A stretch of DNA of 64,000 bases from JAQBQH01 sp035607415 (GTDB lineage Bacteria; Myxococcota_A; Polyangia; Palsa-1104). Shown one piece after another: positions 34,206 through 43,928 of this stretch; the stretch's first letter is position 1; each line of letters begins with the position of its first letter. The position numbers and the translations under genes were made by a program. The stretch is taken from the NCBI GenBank assembly GCA_035607415.1, contig DATNAQ010000080.1:38052-102051 (forward strand), in the 5' to 3' direction. Below the pieces are notes generated by a model. It was not told where the DNA came from, searched no databases, and worked only from the letters and a program-made list of their open reading frames with translations.

Positions 34206-34367
34206 GCCGGCAGGCTGACGCGCGCGGCTGTGTCCCCCGCGTCAACAGCGCAACTGCGGTGGCCGGCGTGCGCGCGCCTGAACGCGATCGCGCAACCGTC
34301 ATTTCGCGCACCTGGCGCGCTCCCAGCGGGCATGCCGGCTGCAAGCACACGCCGCCCGGAGGGGACG

Positions 34368-35093
34368 ATGAACTGGGACATCAGCGACGTGATTCGACAG
34401 ACCCTGCGCTCGTTCAGGAACAACTGGCTGGCGCTCGTCATCGGCAACCTGGTGGCATCGCTCATCTCGTTCCTGCCGGTCGGGGTGTGCGGGGCCGTGG
34501 TGCTGCCGCCGCTCCTCAAGAGGGTGCAAGAGCCCGATGGCGGAGGCGAGCTGGCGCTGGCGAGCGCGCTGTTTCCGCTGCTGCTGTCGGCGCTGGCCAC
34601 GATCGTGCTGACCTGCCTGTTCGCGCCGGCGCTGTCGCGCATGGCGCTGGCGGCGGCGCGCGGTCAGAAGCCGCGCGTGGCCGAGGTGTTCGACTTCCGC
34701 CGCGCCGGAACGTTCCTCGGCGCCGGTCTCCTCACGGGGCTCGCCGTGATCGCCGGCTCGCTGCTCCTGGTCGTGCCGGGGATCATCGTCGCCGTCGCGC
34801 TGTCGCTGGTCTCGTTCTTCGTCGTCGACGATCCGCGGCTCGGCGCGACCGACGCGCTCGAGGCGAGCTGGTCGGCGACGCGCGGTTGGCGGCTGCAGAT
34901 CTTCGGACTGATGCTCATCGCCGGCCTCGTCGACGGGCTCTTGAGCACGATCTTCAAGACCACGGCGTGGCTGGCGCCGTTGCAGCTGGCGCTGACACTG
35001 GCGTGGCCGCCGCTGATGACGCTGGGCCTGGCGCAGGTCTACGTGCGCATCCGCCCGCAGGCGCCCGCCCTCACCGAGGTGTCGGCCGGCTGA
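34368..35093 (+). CDS. Multi-pass membrane protein
   Basis: A 241-residue protein with a GGAGGGG ribosome-binding site 3-9 bases before ATG 34368. An amphipathic N-terminus (WDISDVIRQTLRSFRNNWLA) precedes about five hydrophobic helices (LVIGNLVASLISFLPVGVCG; FPLLLSALATIVLTCLFAPA; VIAGSLLLVVPGIIVAVALS; LQIFGLMLIAGLVDGLLST). The outline, including VPGIIVAVALSLVSFFVVDD, resembles the DUF975/GDPD-membrane-domain type of proteins. No substrate can be proposed. It ends 59 bp before the next gene, which may be co-transcribed. Confidence 0.65.
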   Translation: MNWDISDVIRQTLRSFRNNWLALVIGNLVASLISFLPVGVCGAVVLPPLLKRVQEPDGGGELALASALFPLLLSALATIVLTCLFAPALSRMALAAARGQKPRVAEVFDFRRAGTFLGAGLLTGLAVIAGSLLLVVPGIIVAVALSLVSFFVVDDPRLGATDALEASWSATRGWRLQIFGLMLIAGLVDGLLSTIFKTTAWLAPLQLALTLAWPPLMTLGLAQVYVRIRPQAPALTEVSAG

Positions 35094-35152
35094 GCGCCGG
35101 CCGCGCGTCCTGTGCCGGTTCGCCGGCCCTGCCGTGTCAGAATGGGCGGTCG

Positions 35153-36406
35153 ATGCGACTCGCCGTCTTCATCCTGATCGCAGCTCTCTCGGCTGCCGCG
35201 CCCGCGGTATCGCCGCGCGCCGACACGCCCGACCGCGTCGCCATCGACATCACCCAAGGCCCGGGCTCGGCGCACGCGTCGCTCGACATCCGTCGCACGG
35301 CCCACGGCTTCACGGACGGCACGCGCGCGATCCCCGAGCCGCTCCTGCGCGCCCTGGTCGTGGCGGCGACCGCGCCGCCGGCAAAGGAGCTCGACACCAC
35401 ACGGCTTCGCGTCGACCCAGGCGCGTTGCGCCGCGCCGCGGAACAGAGAGCGGCCGCGAGCCTGCCGCCCCACACGGCCGCCCGCTTCGTCGAGCGCGTG
35501 TGCGATCCGGCGAACCTGCCGAAGCTCGGCAACAGCAGCCTGTGGCTGATCATCAGCGCCAATTACGATCCCCGTGTCGACGTCGCGATCACGCTTGCCG
35601 GCGGCGAGAAGCTGCTCCTCCGCGCCGAGAGCGAGGCCTCGTTCATGCTGCCGTGGGAAATCGTTCGCGGCGGACAGAGCCAATTCTCCCGCGATCCCGA
35701 TCTCGCCCGCGCCATTGCCGCCCTCTTGCCCCCGGCGTTCCTGAACCGCGGCCGGATCAATGGCGACCATCTCGCCGAAGAGCTCGTCCACGTCGCCGAG
35801 GTGCTGTGGCGTCGTGACCTCGAGCGCGACGCCGTCGACGAGCGCTCCACCACCGAGCTGGCGGCGCTGCGCGCCCGATTTCGCATCACGAACGAGCTCG
35901 CCGGCCGGATCCCCCTGTCGCCCGAGGGCGAGATTTGGAACGCGCACCTCACCGACCCGACCGATCCGCGCGTCGGATTCGACCTCACGATCTCCGTCGC
36001 CAACGACCGGCTCACCAGCGTCGCGTCGTTCCTTCGCGACGCGAGCGGGCTGGCGCAGCGCGTTCGCGCCGTTCCCTGGATCGCGAAGCTGTTGCAATCG
36101 AATCCCGCGACCAGCCTCCGCATCCAGTATCGCGACGAGCGATCGCTTGGGAGCTTCACGCAGGTGGGTATCGACTACGGCCTCCGCGGCCGCAACCACG
36201 AGAAGCTGGCGGCGGCGGTCGCCCCGCTCCTCGGCCGCAGCGTCGGCTTCTATGTCTATCAAGGCGACCGGTCCGCCTACTGGATCCTGCTCCCCGACGA
36301 CCGCGCATTCATGATGGACGCGGGGAGCCTCGTGCCCGAAGGCATGCCGCTCGATCGCAAGGACGAGCTCGTGACGGCCGATGGGACGCCCGCACGCCGG
36401 CCCTGA
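35153..36406 (+). CDS. Exported protein of unknown function
   Basis: A 417-residue protein with a short signal peptide (MRLAVFILIAALSAAAPAVS). The mature chain is alpha/beta (RVAIDITQGPGSAHASLDIR; LWLIISANYDPRVDVAITLA; SYRNVEPG-like segments absent). Later regions include VGFDLTISVANDRLTSVASF and GRSVGFYVYQGDRSAYWILL. No catalytic or metal motif is visible. It is followed by 332 bp without a convincing gene. I cannot assign a family. Confidence 0.6.
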   Translation: MRLAVFILIAALSAAAPAVSPRADTPDRVAIDITQGPGSAHASLDIRRTAHGFTDGTRAIPEPLLRALVVAATAPPAKELDTTRLRVDPGALRRAAEQRAAASLPPHTAARFVERVCDPANLPKLGNSSLWLIISANYDPRVDVAITLAGGEKLLLRAESEASFMLPWEIVRGGQSQFSRDPDLARAIAALLPPAFLNRGRINGDHLAEELVHVAEVLWRRDLERDAVDERSTTELAALRARFRITNELAGRIPLSPEGEIWNAHLTDPTDPRVGFDLTISVANDRLTSVASFLRDASGLAQRVRAVPWIAKLLQSNPATSLRIQYRDERSLGSFTQVGIDYGLRGRNHEKLAAAVAPLLGRSVGFYVYQGDRSAYWILLPDDRAFMMDAGSLVPEGMPLDRKDELVTADGTPARRP

Positions 36407-36738
36407 TGTTCCAGCGTTCGCATTCAAATATAACGGATAACGGATTCAAACAAATCGCCGCCTCCGCCACCGCGCGCAGCGCCGCCGGCGCCGGCAAAAG
36501 CGCGCGCGGGAGCCCGCCAAGCTCCGAAATGCTAGGGATCTCACATTCCGTCCCCAATTGTGAGGTCGCCAACAACGCCTGCAATGATACGCCAACATCT
36601 AGATAATACTTACCAATACTCGCCCACCTGTCCCATGAGACAGCGCTTACCCGGGCACCAGGCGAACTACATTGCCGTCGGTGTACGCATGTGCATACAG
36701 TCCGACTCGTGGGCTGCACGGCTCGCGTGGAGGTCGTG
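36407..36738. other. 332-bp intergenic region, relatively AT-rich, likely promoter region
   Basis: This stretch is clearly less GC-rich than its surroundings (for example around 36418-36450 and 36595-36625). It contains a short direct repeat (ATAACGGATAACGGAT, 36428-36443) and an imperfect inverted repeat TGTACGCA/TGCATACA (36682-36699, one mismatch) 40 bases before the metalloprotease start. A 66-codon frame from 36406 has no ribosome-binding site or protein features and I do not call it. Confidence 0.4.
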
Positions 36739-38973
36739 ATGAAATTGGGATTCTTGGTCGAAAAAACGAATATGAATGCGCGTCTCTTGAAAACGGTTTC
36801 GGCATTCCTCATCGTCGCCGCGGCGGGCTGCCAGGGCAGCGTCGTGCCGGGCACGCTGACGGACAATTTCGTGAAGGTCGACCGCACGCTCTCCGCCGAG
36901 ACGCAGTCGGCGATCCGCACCATGGCCGTGCCGAGCACCGACGGCGATCAGTCGTTCTACATCGGCGTCAAGAAGACCGAGCTCGGGCAGCGCTACTTCA
37001 TGTCCGCCTTCATGAAGCAGTTCTTCCCCGGCGCCACCGACGGCGGCGCCGGCTATCCGCTCGGCACCAAGGTCGTCACCTTCCGCGTGCAGAACGGCAA
37101 GCTCTTCGTATTCGACGCGTCCGATCTGAACCAGACCTCGGACCAGTTCGATCCCACGCTCCTCATCGAGGCCTATCCGATCGTCACGGACAACGCGACG
37201 TTCAACAACACGCCCGGCAGCAAGAACTACGTGCTGTTCGACCCGGCGGCCGGCCTGAACAAGTACGGCTTCGTCGAGAACATGTTCGACAGCAACGAAT
37301 TCTACGGCGCCTCGACCGACTTCCAGGTCGACCTCGCCTACTCGACGAACTTCAAGTCGGTCTCCGACGGCGCCATCTGGGACGAGGTCTTCACCGGCTC
37401 GACCAGCCAGCCCGTGCAGCTCAACGACGGCAGCCAGGCGTCGACCTTCAAGGCCTCGGGCACGCTCGGCCTCGCGCTGCGCAAGTATAAGGAGACGCCG
37501 GGCTACACCGCGCTGCCCTACCCCGACAAGCCGTTCTACTGGACCAGCGAGCCCAAGCTCGTGCCGAACACCGGCGGCCAGGAAGTCGCCGTCAACGCCA
37601 ACCACTGGGCGGTCTCGAAGGGCCATCCCATCCACTGGGTGATCGATCCGCGCGTCCTCGACGCGCAGAAGCAGTATCCGCAGTACGACATCGTCGGCGC
37701 GCTCGAGCGCGGCGTGACCAACTGGAACAAGGTGTTCGGCTTCGAGGCGCTCACCGTCTCCATCGCCACGCCCGACGAGTCGTGGGGCGACGACAACACC
37801 GCCTACGTGCTGTGGGATCCGAGCCCGGTCGGCATCGCCTGGGCGACGGAAGTCTCGAACCCCAACACCGGCGAGATTCGCAACGCCTGGGTCTACTTCA
37901 GCTCGTTCTGGCTCGACGACGCGCTCGGCCTGCCGCCGGTCATCAACGGCAGCGTCGCTCCGCAGGGCAAGGCGGTGCCCAAGCACCCGCAGATCCCGGG
38001 CCTGACGTGGTCGCAGTTCACGCACGCGCCGAACTGCGTGCGCTTCGCCGGCGACTCGCCGACGGCGATGAAGCGTGAGGCGCTCGCGCAGCCGGCGTCG
38101 AACGCGCTCAGCGACAAGGACATCGTCGAGAAGCTGCTCACGCACGTGCTGCTCCACGAAGTCGGCCACACGCTCGGCCTGCGCCACAACTTCAAGGGCT
38201 CGCTCGACGCCACCAAGTCGACGTCGGTCATGGACTACATCTTCGACGACGAAGCGGTGCTCACCGGCCTCGACTTCCCGTCGAACTACGATACGGACGC
38301 CATCAACTACCTCTACGGCTACTCGCCGAATCCGCCGACGGAGGCCTTCGGCACCGACGAGGACGCGCAGGTCGATCCGTACACGCAGCCGTACGATCCG
38401 ACGGGCCTCGATCCGCTCAACCAGTACTACGGCCCGGTCTACCGCTTCTACGCCAACCGCTACGCCACCACGCCGGCGGACAACAACAGCATCGTGAACT
38501 ACATCGCGGGCGACCTGTTCGACTACGTGCGCGCGTCGGATGCGTACGCGACCTCGACGGCGCGCAAGCAGGCCTTCGACTACGCCTTCTTCACCGCCAA
38601 GGTGGGCAGCGCGCCGGCGACGGCCGATCCGGCCCGCGTCAACGAGCTCACGCAGCTCGCGTTCTCGCAGATCTATGGTCAGGGCTCGGGCGACATTCCG
38701 GGTCCGGCCGCCCCCGACGCGGTGGTTTCGCCGGCGGCGCTCGCCCAGGTGCAGGGCAACCTCGTCAACACCGACAAGATCCGCGCCGCCGACACGCGCC
38801 GCATGACGGTCGACATCCTCAAGGGGCTGCAGAGCGAGGACGCGTACCAGATCCTCCTCGACGCGCAGCCGAAGCTGAACACCGAGCTCTCGACGCTCAC
38901 GGGCACGGCCGCCAACGATCTGAAGGATCTGATCGCGCGCGTCCAGGCCGCCGTCTCGCCGTACTTCAACTAA
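36739..38973 (+). CDS. Zinc metalloprotease lipoprotein (metzincin type)
   Basis: 744 residues. ATG 36739 has an excellent GGAGG at 36729-36733; a second ATG at 36772 would give the shorter signal MNARLLKTVSAFLIVAAAGC. The lipobox is VAAAGCQG. The catalytic site is HEVGHTLGLRHNFKGS, the HExxHxxGxxH zinc motif with Glu as base, followed by a Met-turn-like TSVMDYIFDD. The upstream region VNANHWAVSKGHPIHWVIDP with GALERGVTNWNKVFGFEALT fits the bacterial DUF5117/DUF4953-type proteases. It should be a secreted, membrane-anchored protease, plausible for prey or matrix degradation. A strong terminator follows. Confidence 0.9.
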   Translation: MKLGFLVEKTNMNARLLKTVSAFLIVAAAGCQGSVVPGTLTDNFVKVDRTLSAETQSAIRTMAVPSTDGDQSFYIGVKKTELGQRYFMSAFMKQFFPGATDGGAGYPLGTKVVTFRVQNGKLFVFDASDLNQTSDQFDPTLLIEAYPIVTDNATFNNTPGSKNYVLFDPAAGLNKYGFVENMFDSNEFYGASTDFQVDLAYSTNFKSVSDGAIWDEVFTGSTSQPVQLNDGSQASTFKASGTLGLALRKYKETPGYTALPYPDKPFYWTSEPKLVPNTGGQEVAVNANHWAVSKGHPIHWVIDPRVLDAQKQYPQYDIVGALERGVTNWNKVFGFEALTVSIATPDESWGDDNTAYVLWDPSPVGIAWATEVSNPNTGEIRNAWVYFSSFWLDDALGLPPVINGSVAPQGKAVPKHPQIPGLTWSQFTHAPNCVRFAGDSPTAMKREALAQPASNALSDKDIVEKLLTHVLLHEVGHTLGLRHNFKGSLDATKSTSVMDYIFDDEAVLTGLDFPSNYDTDAINYLYGYSPNPPTEAFGTDEDAQVDPYTQPYDPTGLDPLNQYYGPVYRFYANRYATTPADNNSIVNYIAGDLFDYVRASDAYATSTARKQAFDYAFFTAKVGSAPATADPARVNELTQLAFSQIYGQGSGDIPGPAAPDAVVSPAALAQVQGNLVNTDKIRAADTRRMTVDILKGLQSEDAYQILLDAQPKLNTELSTLTGTAANDLKDLIARVQAAVSPYFN

Positions 38974-38996
38974 CTCCCCAATCCCGCAGACTCACG

Positions 38997-39029
38997 AAGG
39001 CCGCCCGAGCCCCACGCTCGGGCGGCTTT
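38997..39029 (+). terminator. Rho-independent terminator
   Basis: A 9-bp perfect stem (CCGCCCGAG at 39001-39009 and CTCGGGCGG at 39017-39025), extended by four more pairs including a G-T, with a 7-base loop and a CTTT tail. It lies 24 bases after the metalloprotease stop. Confidence 0.88.
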
Positions 39030-39071
39030 GCCTGCACGCAACATTTTCGCGCGAGCGCCGATAACACTCGT

Positions 39072-40757
39072 GTGAGGACCAAGCACACACGACTGCTCCT
39101 CCTCGGGCTTCTCGCCGGCGGCTGCGCGCACGCACCTGCCTGGGATCCGCAGCATCCGACGGCGGAAGGCCCACCGGCGCCGCGCCTCGGATCGCCGAGC
39201 GCGGACGATCACGTGACGGCGGCGCGGCCGACGTTCTCGTGGCATCTGCCGGCCGGCGTCGCCGCCGGCGTCCTCGAGCTCTGCCGCGACCGCGCGTGCG
39301 CGCGCCCGTTCCTCGAGCGCGAAGCGGCCGTCAGCTTCACCCCGAGCGCGGATCTACCGTCGGGAATGATCTACTGGCGCGTGCGCGGCAAGAGCGGCGC
39401 GCTCGTCGGCAAGCCGAGCGCGATCCGCGCGCTCGCCGTCGACACCACGGTGACCTGGTCGGGGCGATACGTCGACGTCGTGGTGCCGGCGAGCGACAGC
39501 GCCTTCGGCCAGCGCCTGGTGCCGCTGCTCGATCGCGCGGTCGACGAATACGTGCAGTACCTCGGCGTGAGCGCGCCGTCGCAGAAGGTGCCGATCTTCT
39601 TCTACGTGACCGACGCGGCCTATCTGCAGGCACGGCGGGATGTGCCGCCCAAGCACGAAGCCGGCTTCACGCTCATGCCGGCGAGCGTGTGGGATCGCCG
39701 CCACCCGCTCGGGTGCCACATCCGGTACGGCACGCGCCTCACCAGCGACGACGCGGCGACCACGGGCGACGTCGAGTCGATCGTGCTGCACGAGCTCGCG
39801 CATGCGGTCGCGTTCGAGGCGATGCCGCTCTATCAACAGCTGCCGGCGTGGTGGATCGAGGGCATGTCGGATCTGTTGTCGTCGAAGGCGATGGCCGACA
39901 TCTGGCACGTGCCGCTCGAGCGGCAGCCGCTCATGTCGGAGCGTTTGCGCTTCGCGGTGCGAGAAAAGTCGATCCCACTCGACGAGCTCTTGTCGCTCGA
40001 GCACGGCACCATCAGCGCCGTGGCCGATCCCGAGCACGTCGGGATGGTGTACGCGGAGGGCTTCGCGCTCTTGCAGTATCTCGATTCGCCGAGCCATCCC
40101 GATCGGCAGCGCGCGTTTCGCGAGGTCGTCAAATCGATCGCGAGCCTGTCGAAGCTCACGAGCGCGACCAAGCAGCTGAAGGAGCTCGTGCACGATCTGA
40201 AAAAGTTCGAGTTCGAGTGGCGCACGGCGCTGGCGGAGACGACGATCTTTCCCTGGATGTCCGAGGCGCAGCTGCGCGTGTCGCCGGCGGAGGTCGAGGT
40301 GGGCGCGTGGCCGGCTCATCTCGCGATCGCCTATTTCGGCGGAGCCACGGCGGCGGAGCCAGGCCGGCTCGCGCCGGGCGATCGCGTCGAGGCGCTCGTC
40401 GACGTGCACGCCGGCGACGAGCCGTCGGGCTGCCTGGTGGTGAGCACCGCCGATCGCGCGCGCTACGGCTTCTGCGCGAACGATCGCGGGAAGGCCCGGT
40501 TGGTGCGGCTCGGCGAGCCGACCCAGAAGGTGGCGACAGGGACGGTCCCGTCGGGGCTGTTCGCGCCGGGTGCGCGGGCGCGGCTGTCGCTCGAGCTCCG
40601 CGCCGATCGTTGGATCGGGAGCGTCGACGGCAACGTGGCCATCGACGTCGCGGCGCCGGCGGCCGCGGCGATGTGGGGCGTGGCCGCTGATTCGGGGCAC
40701 GCGCATTTCCTCGGCGCCCACGTCACGCGCGCGCCGGCGTCGATGACGATGCGCTGA
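39072..40757 (+). CDS. Peptidase MA-like zinc metalloprotease lipoprotein
   Basis: 561 residues from GTG 39072, with lipobox LLAGGCAH. Residues ~35-120 look like a fibronectin-like beta domain (ARPTFSWHLPAGVAAGVLEL). A gluzincin catalytic site follows: VLHELAHAVAFEAMPLYQQL with HELAH at 240-244, and the third zinc ligand Glu in PAWWIEGMSDLLSSKAM. This is the peptidase MA (DUF1570/M61-like) layout. The C-terminal ~180 residues form another beta domain (LAIAYFGGATAAEPGRLAPG; ADRWIGSVDGNVAIDVA), perhaps for substrate binding. It is probably a surface protease; its target is unknown. Confidence 0.8.
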   Translation: MRTKHTRLLLLGLLAGGCAHAPAWDPQHPTAEGPPAPRLGSPSADDHVTAARPTFSWHLPAGVAAGVLELCRDRACARPFLEREAAVSFTPSADLPSGMIYWRVRGKSGALVGKPSAIRALAVDTTVTWSGRYVDVVVPASDSAFGQRLVPLLDRAVDEYVQYLGVSAPSQKVPIFFYVTDAAYLQARRDVPPKHEAGFTLMPASVWDRRHPLGCHIRYGTRLTSDDAATTGDVESIVLHELAHAVAFEAMPLYQQLPAWWIEGMSDLLSSKAMADIWHVPLERQPLMSERLRFAVREKSIPLDELLSLEHGTISAVADPEHVGMVYAEGFALLQYLDSPSHPDRQRAFREVVKSIASLSKLTSATKQLKELVHDLKKFEFEWRTALAETTIFPWMSEAQLRVSPAEVEVGAWPAHLAIAYFGGATAAEPGRLAPGDRVEALVDVHAGDEPSGCLVVSTADRARYGFCANDRGKARLVRLGEPTQKVATGTVPSGLFAPGARARLSLELRADRWIGSVDGNVAIDVAAPAAAAMWGVAADSGHAHFLGAHVTRAPASMTMR

Positions 40758-40776
40758 GGCGCGCGGCGCTGAACGG

Positions 40777-41589
40777 CTAGAGCGCCTGGATGCGGACCTG
40801 GGACTCTTCGACGAAGAGCTGGGCCGCGCGGCCGCGCTGCGTGGACGGGATGGCGTCGGCGACGAGGACGTGGCCGGCGATCGAGATCAGCTCCGCCTCG
40901 AGTGACTGACAGAAGACGCGCGCATCGGTGCGGCCTTGCGCGCCGGCGACGGCGCGGCCGCGAAGCGCGCCGTAGACGTGGACGTGGCCGTCGGCGCTCA
41001 CCTGCGCGCCGGGGTTCACCTGCGCGAGCACGACGAGATCGGCGTCGTGCGCGTGGATCACCTGGCCAGCGCGCACCGGTTGGCGCACGGTCAGCGTCGC
41101 CGCGCGCGGCGGCTCGGCGACGGCGGGTGGCGCTTGCGCGACGATGGCTGCCGGCTCCGCGACGAGGGGCGCCGGCTCTGCGACGGCCGGCTCCGCGACG
41201 GCGGGCGCCGGCTCTGCGGCGACCGGGGACGGCTCGGGCACGGCCGGCGGCGCTGCGGCGAGCTCGACGATCCCGATGCCGGCGGCAGCGGCGTTCCACA
41301 CCGCCATCGGCGGCAGGTTGGCCGCGCCCACGGGAAGCAGCCGGCACGCGCGCAGCCGCTCGACGAGATCGAGCAGCGGCAGCTCGAGCGCGCTCGATTC
41401 GTCGAGCGCGCCGGCGTCGATCACCACCGCCGCGTAGGGAAACGCGTGGCGCAGCGACGTCAGTCGCGCGCGCAGCTCCTTCTCGATCCGCGCCACGTCG
41501 GCCGTGCGCAGCCGCAGCACCGTGACGGGCGCCAGGCTTCCGTCGAGCTCGAAGGCTTCCGCCCGCGGCCGGGTGCGTTCGCGGTTCAT
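40777..41589 (-). CDS. Second MinC-like cell-division inhibitor
   Basis: 270 residues. The N-terminal MinC domain (FELDGSLAPVTVLRLRTADV; IEKELRARLTSLRHAFPYAA) is joined by a long Ala/Glu/Pro linker (AEPAPAVAEPAVAEPAPLVA) to the C-terminal beta-helix MinC domain (PVRAGQVIHAHDADLVVLAQ; VNPGAQVSADGHVHVYGALR; ARVFCQSLEAELISIAGHVL). The C-domain keeps the G-Q-V and N-P-G-A-Q-V signatures. The true minC of the minCDE cluster lies at 46889-47698, about 5.3 kb away; the two share architecture and many identities. This copy has no adjacent minD. It may be a paralogue with altered N-domain or localisation. Confidence 0.88.
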   Translation of the reverse strand: MNRERTRPRAEAFELDGSLAPVTVLRLRTADVARIEKELRARLTSLRHAFPYAAVVIDAGALDESSALELPLLDLVERLRACRLLPVGAANLPPMAVWNAAAAGIGIVELAAAPPAVPEPSPVAAEPAPAVAEPAVAEPAPLVAEPAAIVAQAPPAVAEPPRAATLTVRQPVRAGQVIHAHDADLVVLAQVNPGAQVSADGHVHVYGALRGRAVAGAQGRTDARVFCQSLEAELISIAGHVLVADAIPSTQRGRAAQLFVEESQVRIQAL

Positions 41590-41653
41590 GCCCCCATCCT
41601 TCGTCGATCGCCCGGACGGCGCAACAAAACGGGCGCCCTCGAGAAAAGAGTCT

Positions 41654-41962
41654 TCAAACCGCGCGCTTCCGCGGCTCGTGCCCGAGCGCGATCCAGCGCT
41701 CGACCTCCGCCAGCGGCGGCGCGGTCCCGGAAAACGCCGTCCAGCTCACGCCGCTTCGCCCGAGGTCGGCGAACGAGACCGAGCGCGGCGCCGGATCCTC
41801 GTCGAGGTAGTGGCTCACCTCCCAGTAGGTGAGATCGTGGTCGAGCTTGCCGCGCGAATCGTAGACGCGGTTGAGCTCCCATTTGATCCCGTCGTGCTCG
41901 CCACCGCCCATCGGTTGCGCGATGTAGCCCGGCGGCAGTGTCTGCCAGCGGCTCGGCGTCAT
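41654..41962 (-). CDS. Small protein of unknown function
   Basis: A 102-residue soluble protein with no signal peptide or membrane segment. It contains HDGIKWELNRVYDSRGKLDH with LTYWEVSHYLDEDPAPRSVS, and a C-terminal helix with a basic end (GHEPRKRAV). It lies between the MinC paralogue and the GH15 gene on the same strand. I do not recognise it. The start at ATG 41962 has no strong ribosome-binding site. Confidence 0.5.
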   Translation of the reverse strand: MTPSRWQTLPPGYIAQPMGGGEHDGIKWELNRVYDSRGKLDHDLTYWEVSHYLDEDPAPRSVSFADLGRSGVSWTAFSGTAPPLAEVERWIALGHEPRKRAV

Positions 41963-42007
41963 AGTGTGCGAGAAGGTAGCGCCCGCCGTCGGCAGCGCAA
42001 CCGCCGC

Positions 42008-43909
42008 TCAGCGACGGGCGTCGAGGCGGCGATCGAGGTTGTACGCCGCCGAGATGAGGGCGATGTGCGTGAAGCCCTGCGGGAAGTTTCCCAGCGCCTC
42101 GCCCGCCGGCCCGGTCTGCTCGGCGTAGAGCCCGAGGTGGTTGGCGTAGCCGAGCATGCGCTCGAAGATGAGGCGCGCCTCGTCGAGCCGGCCGGCGCGC
42201 GTCAGCGCCTCGACGAGCCAGAAGGTGCACAAGTTGAAGGTGCCCTCGCCGCCGGCGATGCCGTCGGGCGGCCGGTCGGCGTCGTAGCGGTAGACGAGCC
42301 CGTCGGAGGTGAGGCCGCCCTGGCGCGGTCCGCGCATCGTCGCCTCGATCGTCTGCAGCATCTTCGGATCGGTCGGCGAGCAGAAGAACACGAGCGGCAT
42401 GATCAGGTTCGACGCGTCGAGCGAGCTCGAGCCGAACGACTGCATGAACGCCTGCCGCGATTCGCTCCAGCCGCGCGCGATGACCTCCTCGTAGATGTGA
42501 TCGCGGATCGCGTACCAGCGCGCGCGATCGGCGGGAAACGAGCGCTTCTCGGCCAGGCGGATGGCGCGATCGAAGGCGACCCAGCACATCAGCTTGGAGT
42601 AGACGAAGTGGCGCCGTCCCGAGCGCACCTCCCAGATGCCTTCGTCCTCGCGCTGCCAGTTTTGGCCGAGCCAGTCGATCAGCTTACGCAGCGCGCACCA
42701 CAGGTCGTACGAGATCGGCTCGCCGTACTTGTTGTGCAGGTAGACGGCGTCCAAGAGCTCGCCATAGATGTCGAGCTGCAATTGCAGATAGGCGCCGTTG
42801 CCGATGCGCACCGGCCGCGAGCTGCGATAGCCGTCGAGGTGATCGAGCGTCTCCTCCTCGAGGCGGGCGCGCCCGTCGATGCCGTAGACGATCTGCAGCC
42901 CTTCGGCCGGATCGGCCTCGCGACAGCGGGCGGCGAGCCACTGCATGAACGTGCCCGCTTCGCTGGTGAAGCCGAGGCGCATGAGGCCGTAGAGCGTGAA
43001 GGCGGCGTCGCGGATCCAGGTGTAGCGATAGTCCCAGTTGCGCACGCCGCCCGGCATCTCGCACAACGAGCAGGTGGGCGCGGCGACGATCGCGCCGGTC
43101 GGCTCGTAGGTGAGGAGCTTCAGCACCAGCGCCGAGCGGTTGACCATCTCGCGCCAGCGCCCGCGATAGGTCGACGCCCGCAGCCAGCGGCGCCACCAGG
43201 CCACGGTGTCGGCGAACAGCTGTTCGGCCTCGTCGACGCCGCAGATGTGACAGACGTTCTCCTCGCAGGGACGAAGCACGAAGGCGCATGACTGCCCTTC
43301 GTCGAGCGCGAACTCGGCGCGCGCCGCGTCGCCGTCGATGGTGAGCGGCACCGACGCCGACAACGCCAGCGACAGGCCCGGTCCCTCGAAGATGACGCCG
43401 CCCGGCGACGGCCAGGCGCGGTGGCCGGCGCGCGCATAGTCGAACGCGGGACGGCACTCGAGCGCGAAGCCGACGGAGCCACGCACGACCCGGACGCGGC
43501 GCACGAGCGTGCCCGGCGCCTCGCGCCGGTCGCCGATGGGCATGAAGTCCTCGATCTCGCCGACGCCGTCGGGCGAGAGGAAGCGTGTGATGAGCACGTT
43601 GGTGTCGGGCCAGTAGAGCTGCTTGCCCTGCACGCGCTCGCTCGTGGGGCGGATGCGGAACCAGCCGCCCTTCTTGTCGTCGAGGATGGCGGCGAACACG
43701 CTCGGCGAGTCGACGCGCGGCGTGCAGAACCAATCGACGGTGCCGTCGTTGCAGACGAGCGCGACGGTCCGCAGATCGCCGACGACGCCGTGATCTTCGA
43801 TGCGCGGATATCCCACGTCGAGGGAGGTGGGCCGATCCGACGGCGTGTCAATCGAGGAGGCTCCGCTCGGCGACCGAGGCAGCAGGGCATCGCGCGCGCC
43901 GCGACGCAT
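42008..43909 (-). CDS. Glycoside hydrolase family 15 (glucoamylase/trehalase-like)
   Basis: 633 residues. The N-terminal domain starts at YPRIEDHGVVGDLRTVALVC with NDGTVDWFCTPRVDSPSVFA, the classic start of the trehalase/glucoamylase GH15 group (usually DYG..GDC.T). The alpha/alpha barrel follows with VRNWDYRYTWIRDAAFTLYG, EGIWEVRSGRRHFVYSKLMC (acid Glu in the WE.R motif) and GGEGTFNLCTFWLVEALTRA. It should be a cytoplasmic exo-hydrolase of alpha-glucans or trehalose. Starts at ATG 43909, 43930 or GTG 43816 are all possible; the divergent histidine kinase begins at 43929. Confidence 0.9.
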   Translation of the reverse strand: MRRGARDALLPRSPSGASSIDTPSDRPTSLDVGYPRIEDHGVVGDLRTVALVCNDGTVDWFCTPRVDSPSVFAAILDDKKGGWFRIRPTSERVQGKQLYWPDTNVLITRFLSPDGVGEIEDFMPIGDRREAPGTLVRRVRVVRGSVGFALECRPAFDYARAGHRAWPSPGGVIFEGPGLSLALSASVPLTIDGDAARAEFALDEGQSCAFVLRPCEENVCHICGVDEAEQLFADTVAWWRRWLRASTYRGRWREMVNRSALVLKLLTYEPTGAIVAAPTCSLCEMPGGVRNWDYRYTWIRDAAFTLYGLMRLGFTSEAGTFMQWLAARCREADPAEGLQIVYGIDGRARLEEETLDHLDGYRSSRPVRIGNGAYLQLQLDIYGELLDAVYLHNKYGEPISYDLWCALRKLIDWLGQNWQREDEGIWEVRSGRRHFVYSKLMCWVAFDRAIRLAEKRSFPADRARWYAIRDHIYEEVIARGWSESRQAFMQSFGSSSLDASNLIMPLVFFCSPTDPKMLQTIEATMRGPRQGGLTSDGLVYRYDADRPPDGIAGGEGTFNLCTFWLVEALTRAGRLDEARLIFERMLGYANHLGLYAEQTGPAGEALGNFPQGFTHIALISAAYNLDRRLDARR

Positions 43910-43928
43910 GTTCACCTTGGGAAGGACC

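Noticed and set aside
36406..36606. 66-codon frame after the gene ending at 36406
   Set aside because: No ribosome-binding site, no domain and Ser/Ala-rich composition; the region looks like a promoter region.
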